Positions 58,030-64,000 of a DNA stretch of 64,000 nucleotides are shown here, piece after piece (position 1 is the stretch's first letter; each line of letters starts with the position of its first letter). Origin of the DNA: Triticum aestivum (taxonomy: Eukaryota > Streptophyta > Magnoliopsida > Poales > Poaceae); assembly GCF_018294505.1 (NCBI RefSeq), contig NC_057814.1, forward strand, positions 37,761,054-37,825,053, read 5' to 3'. Below the pieces are notes generated by a model. It worked only from the letters and a program-made list of their open reading frames with translations. It was not told the DNA's origin and ran no database searches. Made by a program: the position numbers and the translations under genes.

Positions 58030-58146
58030 AAAATGTTCTAACTTTTTTCTTATTTGAATGTATACATTTTAGTGGTTATTTCAGTCCGTATATATTGTCT
58101 ATTGAAATATCCAAAATAAGTCATATTTGTGAATGAAGGGTGTACT
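58030..58146. mobile_element. Degenerate Stowaway-like MITE at module edge, second copy
   Basis: Homologous to 16,640-16,768 (atgttctaacttttt ... tcatatttgtgaatgaaggg). Confidence 0.45.
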
Positions 58147-58149
58147 ATT

Positions 58150-59660
58150 TGAAAATAATTATTTGCTATGATTTGTTGACTTTTTGAATCCATGATGTGT
58201 ATTTTTGGAAAAATTTAGCATCATTTTCTTTTTTTCCGATTGCACTGTTTTGAGTTTTCAGTATATGATAGACGGTAGGTGGTAGGTGGTTGTCATATGG
58301 AAACCAACTGGAGATGTAATATAATAAATTAAATGCATGGACACTAGAAGTACCGCAATCAATGATTTACATATCATAGCTCTATGAGGTGGCACTGGAC
58401 AACTATTGGTAACCACTTTTCGCTCTTTGGTTGGGTGGGATTGGATTGCTTGAATATTCATGTTTTTTTGTTTGGTTGAAAGGATGAGAGGTGGCTAGGG
58501 ATGCCTATTTGTGTGTTTAAATTTGACATGCCAAGTTTGAATATTATAACTATACTTTGAGATAGCCTATTTTTCTTGTTTATTCATTATTATTTACGGT
58601 AGTAAAAAGTATTAAGGTACATATACACAAGCGCACACACACAATCAGCCATACGTCCTGATGCATAAATTAGTATATACACACACAAAAATCCATGAGT
58701 ATAATAACAGATCGGGATGCAGTTCCTAGAACAACAAACCAGATAGTAGAATTTCATACAGGGGAATTGGAGCATGGGAATTGAGAGCATAGAGGCACCA
58801 AGCCAGCCGCAGCCCAACCCAGCAGAGGTACGCAGAGCATAGGGCTGAGTTAACATGGAGAGGAAGGGCAAGGCCTGTGCGCGCTGCGCTTCTCTGGCCA
58901 GCGCCGGTGCCGCCGCCACGCTTGAGAAAGAGAGCGCGGAGAGGTGGATAAACCGAAAGATGCTTTTCGTAGGGGAGAGCTGACTGAACAAAAGAAAGAT
59001 TCGCTTGCAACGCGAGCATGGCTGCCCTCACCCGCCATATTTTGCCGGCTGTTGCCAACCAGTTTTTTGAGGAATATTCTCAGCATCTTGGCTATCCCTA
59101 TCATTTCATCCCTCTAAACCAAACAGGTGGTATCCCTCAGAAAATTGGCTATCCCTGTCCAACCGAGGGATAGCCGATGAACCAAACGCCACCTTATCAA
59201 CTCATGTGGGAGGTAGAATCTGAGTATCTTGATACATTCATCTATTGTGGGATTGGAAGACACTGGGAAAATTCTGCTAGGTACAAATTAATATGTACAC
59301 AGGGACCAGAGGGTACCTCGTACAAAGGAACTCCATCTTTCGTTGCTAGGAAGCCAAGCCTTCTCTGGCATATCTGATGTGTCTGTGTCGACGGCCTTTC
59401 CGTCGACACAGTTGATGAGATTCTTCTGTGACCAATGGAGAGTCGCAAGGTGGCTTAGTTTAACATGTGGGCAACACATTCATCAAGAGTTTTAACTACA
59501 ACATATCAGCACAGCAAACCTTTGCCTTGCTAGAGAGATTGCTCTATTCAGCAAGATAAAAGGAAACAACGAAACAAGCAGTTCACAGGAATGAACTGGT
59601 CTAATTCTTTATGCGAGGGAAAGCAATTCAACAAGTAAATGACTGTGCAGTGGAGGTACC
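58150..59660 (+). other. TATA-unit D (type 1), split by an insertion that removed its TATA box
   Basis: The left part (58,150-58,410) matches the upstream block of units A1, B1 and C1 (tcaatgatttacatatcata, gaggtggcactggacaacta). The right part (59,184-59,660) resumes at tatcaactcatgtgggaggt. The 60 or so bases containing the TATA box and the ATG are missing and about 770 bp of other DNA takes their place. The right part keeps a 66-codon plus-strand frame (59,177-59,377) that includes EVESEYLDTFIYCGIG. This unit should be silent from its original promoter. Confidence 0.5.
58411..59183. mobile_element. Inserted element of unclear class, about 770 bp
   Basis: The ends look like inverted repeats with tttggttgggtgggatt on the left and gatgaaccaaacgcca on the right, a pattern common in cereal Harbinger/hAT-like elements. 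gctatccct/agggatagc words near the right end could form hairpins. A minus-strand frame at 58,726-59,058 is not convincing. No target duplication was identified, and target sequence was lost. Confidence 0.4.
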
Positions 59661-59760
59661 CAATGGAATTGTCATGAACTAGTCACTGCTTGTAAGAAAT
59701 TTACTAAAATGTGCGCTTCAGTAGCTTGCTTTGTAATAGCCGGTCGGCACCTTCAGCTGT

Positions 59761-60020
59761 AAGGCTGTCCAAGTACAATGATTGATAAGACCATCTTATC
59801 TTAAGGCTTGCATGTAATTTAAATATAACAATAAATACATGCCTACAATGGGTTATCTCATAGTCTTATCTTCAATAACTAGCTATTCTTAAAAACGTGG
59901 TGAGACATATTATGCTAAGAGATCATCTTTTTAATAAGAGAAGGCAAACTTTTTCTTATGATTTCTCTTTTCTCCACCTCGGCATGTATCCTAAGATAGC
60001 AGCATTCTACATGCCCTAAC
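59761..60020. mobile_element. Mutator-type MITE
   Basis: The left end aaggctgtccaagtacaatg and the reversed right end tagggcatgtagaatg are imperfect inverted repeats. The interior (tgataagaccatcttatctt, gacatattatgctaagagat) is a form I recall as very common in Triticeae. Flanks ttcagctgt and atcagcagt agree in 7 of 9 bases, consistent with a 9 bp Mutator duplication. Confidence 0.55.
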
Positions 60021-61080
60021 CATCAGCAGTCAGAGCCTCTTCCCTCAAGTCTGTCACCAAGCTGGCTGAAACGCACTGCAATACCCTCGTACCACGCTGC
60101 CCCGCACAAAAATGTGAAATAGTGTTGTCTGCTGTGACAGTTTGCATTTTGGGATCAGCCGTGTCAGATAGCTTACTGAAGCTCCCTTCTAATGTCCGGT
60201 TACAGAAGATTTGTTTGTCGGAGCAGTCAGTTGTCTACTAGAAGAACAGTATTAATAAAGTTGATGTGACTCAGCACTACTAAGCATCAGTAAGGACTGA
60301 ACGGTGCGAAGAGAGTGCAAAGCAAGCAGAAAAGTCTAGATGGACATGCATGTTCTAGTCTCGAAAACCACTGCGGAATCTAAAAGACTTGCCGTCGCCG
60401 TTCACTGCACTATGCAAGTTAGTGCATACCCACGTTAGTAGAAATTTCCACTGCATGCGGGGGTGCTGCAGCAAGACCGGGCCCCTCTCCAATCGACGAG
60501 GTGCAATACTCCGCACCTGCTTCGCTCCATGGATGCCACGTAGAGGATGAGGAACTCACCCCAAATGGTTTCTTGCTTAAAATCATCACCTATACATATA
60601 GAATGGTCTTCGTCACAAAACTATCATCTATGCACTCATCTGTGATGATTTCCTTCTAGCCCAGTCCTACGCATATCATTGATTAGGTGTCGTTGTGATT
60701 CAACCTACACTAGTTTCAGTTAAATTAAGACTATGAAGTGTCGAGAATTCAGTTGCATGAATATTGGCGTGTACCCCCGGGGCTAAGCCTTTAGGTAAAA
60801 TCCCATTAGCTAGATTTATCAAGTATGATTTAGCCGTGCACCATTCGAAACATCATACTTCAGCATCAGCGATTGAAAACCTGGTGAGATATGTGAAGCT
60901 CATACTTAGCAGGCTTTTATAGTGCTTTTCGGCCCCTTCCATTTTTGCTGTTCTTATTTTTTGTCGGGAGAGATAGATCGAGACACCACCGTCACAGGGG
61001 GGCGGTGTCGTAATTGAGTCAGAAGAAGAAGCGAAGTAGGTCCCGTCCCTATATTTTTATCGACCCTTGGTACCGTGAGT
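60021..61080 (+). other. Module sequence between units D and E
   Basis: 60,030-60,240 is homologous to 62,450-62,620 and 63,310-63,510 (gatcagccgt, cagaagatttg). 60,370-60,900 is homologous to 17,280-17,900. No coding frame is conserved among the copies. Confidence 0.45.
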
Positions 61081-61700
61081 AGCTGAAACCTATTGCAGAT
61101 GTAATACATTATATTTTGGTCAGTGAAAGTACTGTGATCATTGATTCAGTACTACTCTACGTGATACTCCCTTGGATCTAAAAAATAAGGGGCATGATTT
61201 TTATTCTATTTTCACCAAAAGCAAGGCACATGGTTATTTGGAGAAATTACAAGCTGAGTTGAGTGGGTGACCACTTTCATGATTGATGGGCTTGAATGGA
61301 CCTTGGATATGTGTGCAACAACATGCATGCATGCCCATGTTTGGAGATGGAGTACTAGACTAGTACCGCTGCCCGATCACTATAAATGACATTGGTCTAA
61401 CCAATTTTTCCATGTTGGAAAGATTACAACAAGCACTATTACAAGTAGCACTCTTTTTCAGGCGTCTATCAACATGCTTCGAGTATGCGTACCAAGACTG
61501 AGCATCTTGTTGCATGTGTTGCGGGATCGGAAGATTTTAGGAAAATTGTGTTAGATACAACCTTTTATGTCTAGTTGAACTAGAGAGTATCTCACACGAG
61601 GAATCCATTTCCCAGGTTGCTAATCAGCCAAGCCTTCTCTGGCTTGTCAGAGCTTCTACACCGATGTCAACACAATCTGCCGCGGGCACTTCTGCAACAC
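61080..61700 (+). other. TATA-unit E (type 2)
   Basis: actgtgatcattgattcag, then a spacer of about 230 bp not found in A2, then TATA box ctataaatg at 61,380-61,388 followed by acattggtctaacc. Here the ATG at 61,412 is intact and opens 29 codons (MLERLQQALLQVALFFRR, then LSTCFEYAYQD) ending TGA at 61,499-61,501, at the same distance from the TATA box as in type 1 units. The downstream part includes ccgcgggcacttctgcaaca, which is not seen elsewhere. Sequence from 61,960 to 62,130 matches 18,680-18,850. Confidence 0.45.
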
Positions 61701-62379
61701 CGCCATCCCTGTTGGAGTCATAGTAGACAAAATCAATCAGGAGGATTCTCGTGGGAGCCACCCATTTGAGAGATGTAATCACGTGAGAGTAATTTTTTTG
61801 TTTTCCCTGCTTGTTCGGCTATGTCTAAACCTTCTTCCTCAATCAATCAAAATGAGAAGTCCTTTGCCTTGTTTACAAAAAATGATGTGTTTTAACTATA
61901 ACCTATTGGCATGACGATGATTTTGCTGGTTGAAGAGAATATTGTGTTTGGCTAGAGGAAAGAAACCACAAAGCAGGCAGGTCCCACAGATGAACCATCT
62001 TTTTCTTCCGTGCCACGAAAATCAATTGAAAACACATAAACAAAGCAATCGAATTGTCATAAATTAGCCTCTTTTGAATGAAACTGAAGCGGAACACATG
62101 AGCGCGCAACGGAATTGTCACGAACTATCATCTTTCGAAATCTCATTGCTTCCTGGATACTACAGTATGTCTCTAAGAAATTAATCAAATTTGCTCTTTT
62201 GTATGGCTGGTCGGTCCTTCTGCTGTTGTGCTCTCCATGTTATGGGGAATTTTCATTCACCCTTAACCGTCGGTAGTAAGGATCCGGAACCTCTCATTTC
62301 ATTTTGCGTCGACACTAGACATAGACGTGTGCAGGTAGACCACGGCACCGGCGCGAGTCAGAACCTCCAGTAACAAACA

Positions 62380-62800
62380 AGTTGGAAAGATGCTCTGTAC
62401 AGTAATACGTACCAGACGCTGCACCCGATGATGCTAGCTCAGGGGTTTGACTCGACTTCCCTTCTCAACTCTGTCCACATGTTGACTGAATCGTAGCTTC
62501 AAACAGGATTGCACTGGTTTGCGCTTTGAGATCTGCTGTGCAAGACAACCAACTGATTCTGAATCCAGATAATTTGTTCGCCGGAGCTGGCAGCTTGCAT
62601 GTACACTTGTGTTTTGCAAAGCACAGTCAGCGATAAAAACTAGGTATACCTGATAGCAATCCCTACCGAAAGGATACCTCGAAACATGTATACATGCTCG
62701 ACTGTCGGAAATCACAGCCAAATCTCAACTAGTGCACAATTGTGCTCCAAGCTGCTGCTACTTACTCCAGTACTACGTACAAATTATTTGGATCCAAGGA
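62380..62800 (+). repeat. Downstream part of unit E, duplicated at 63,245-63,750
   Basis: aacaagttggaaagatg, atttgttcgccggagctggc, tgtgttttgcaaagcacag and aatctcaactagtgcacaat recur in the same order at 63,245-63,750. This shows that units E and F are tandem duplicates of more than the TATA region. Confidence 0.7.
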
Positions 62801-62859
62801 TCCAAATAATAAGCACGTAGAGTGTTGTGGCAATTTCCATGATTATTTCTCAACACTGG

Positions 62860-63750
62860 AAGCTATTGGCGATGTAAATGGAGAAAATTAGATTCACGGT
62901 AAATGGAAGTACAGCGAAGATTGATTCAAAGATATGGTACTAGTCATTACCGTTGGCTGAGGCACTGAGCCCTATAAATGCCATTGCTTCTAACCAAGCG
63001 CCTATTTCACAAAGGCCACAACATGCTTATTGCAAGTAGCACCCTTTTCCCGGCCTCTATCTACATACTTCGACAGTGCACATGCAAGATTGTGAGCTGG
63101 GCGTGTGGATGGCAGTGGGAGTGGGAGACATTGGGAAAACTGTGTTAGGTACAAATATGTACCTCCACGAGAGCTTGCTTTGTCACCCACAAGTCATATG
63201 GTTACAGCACAAGTATGAACCTGCAGTCATAGTTTCGTCAAACAAGTTGGAAAGATGGACTTGAGGTCGACTCGTGCGTGGTACAGTGCACACTGCTACC
63301 CTCAACAGGATTTGGCTCACCTCCCCTCTCAAGTCTGTTTGCTTGTGGTACAGGACTTGAGGTTGATTGAATCTTAGCAGTAGTACTAGCTTCGTAGCTC
63401 GTTACATGTCATACTCGTAACATTACTGCAGCACTTCGCATTTTGAGATCAGCCGTAAGAGAAAACGGATTGAAACAGAATCCAGAAGATTTGTTCGCCG
63501 TAGCTAGCAGCTGTAATGTACTATTGTGTTTTGCAAAGCACACTCAGCAATAGAAACTAGAACCACCTGATAAAGTCCCTACCGGAAAGGGTAGCTCCAA
63601 ACATCTATACATGTCCTTTTAAAAACAAACATCTGCACATGTTCTACTCTCGGAAATGACCGCCAAATCTGAACTAGTGCATGTACAATCGTGCTCCCTG
63701 TTGCTGCTCCTTACTCCGGTACTACCTACGAATTAGTTGGATCCACGGCA
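62860..63750 (+). other. TATA-unit F with downstream region
   Basis: gattgattcaaagatatggt, TATA box ctataaatg at 62,972-62,980, then ccattgcttctaacc exactly as in C1. An ATG at 63,023 opens 41 codons (MLIASSTLFPASIYILRQ, then CTCKIVSWAC and a Trp-rich tail) to TAG at 63,146-63,148. The region 63,245-63,750 duplicates 62,380-62,800. 63,750-64,000 shows nothing recognisable. Confidence 0.45.
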
Positions 63751-64000
63751 GGGAATTCCTTTACAAGGATGCAACAAGAGAGTGACCAATGCTGCTATCT
63801 CCAAAGAGTGTAGAAACTAATTATCAACACTGAGTTAAATCGCTTCAAAAAGGTCAAATCTATTCAGGTTGATGGTAAAAAAAATTGTTTTTGCTTCAAG
63901 GAAGATATTTTTAAGTACTTGTAAAATATAGGCAGTGAAAATGAGTGATTTTCTTACACCGGTTGCATTTATTTGAAACTGAATGAAACCTTGACTCCTG

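Overview
The window is nuclear DNA of a grass, most probably a Triticeae species (wheat, Aegilops or barley). The evidence is a Stowaway MITE with TA target duplications, a Tourist/Harbinger-type element with TTA duplications, hAT- and Mutator-type MITEs, a 9.6 kb element with copia-type LTR ends, and two CACTA transposons. Genes have spliceosomal introns and TATA boxes. There is no bacterial gene organisation, no rRNA and no CRISPR array, and I recognised no tRNA gene. Most long open frames are fortuitous, so the list is limited to what has independent support.

Layout. 1-3.5 kb is tandem and GA/GT-rich repeat DNA with an old Stowaway copy. 3.65-9.0 kb holds a plus-strand multi-exon gene with serially duplicated, phase-compatible exons and a coiled-coil last exon. 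It is followed by a GGGCC-rich subterminal array and a CACTA terminus at 10,597, so it is probably the accessory (TnpA-like) gene of a CACTA element whose 5' end is not visible. 10.6-16.6 kb is repeat-derived apart from a possible broken secreted-peptide gene at 13.8 kb. 16.6-19.5 kb is the first copy of a module of about 2.8 kb. 19,831-29,439 is a young LTR element without detectable coding capacity, with 99.6% identical LTRs and GCATC target duplications. 31,268-44,181 is a CACTA transposon with three decayed minus-strand genes: a Transposase_24/Ulp1-like ORF2, a TNP2-like transposase, and a small coiled-coil/membrane protein. 44.2-45.4 kb is a remnant LTR element with a 166 bp LTR.

The most gene-like part is 46.8-50.7 kb. 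Two convergent single-exon genes encode related small proteins (81 and 89 residues) that share a C-terminal RFAPEFDGI-CFE motif, each behind a clear TATA box. From 52.2 kb to 63.75 kb the module of 16.6 kb recurs as an array of related units. Seven of the eight recognised units keep a TATA box of the form CTATAWATG followed by a conserved start region, yet none has a long open frame. I regard these units, together with the RFAPEFDG pair, as the features most worth following up.

How the parts relate. The two CACTA elements show the usual pairing of terminal inverted repeats, subterminal motif arrays and transposase/accessory genes. In the second element the same motif array also lies just upstream of both internal promoters. 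Nested insertions (LTR element, MITEs, CACTA) have broken and separated copies of the repeated module.
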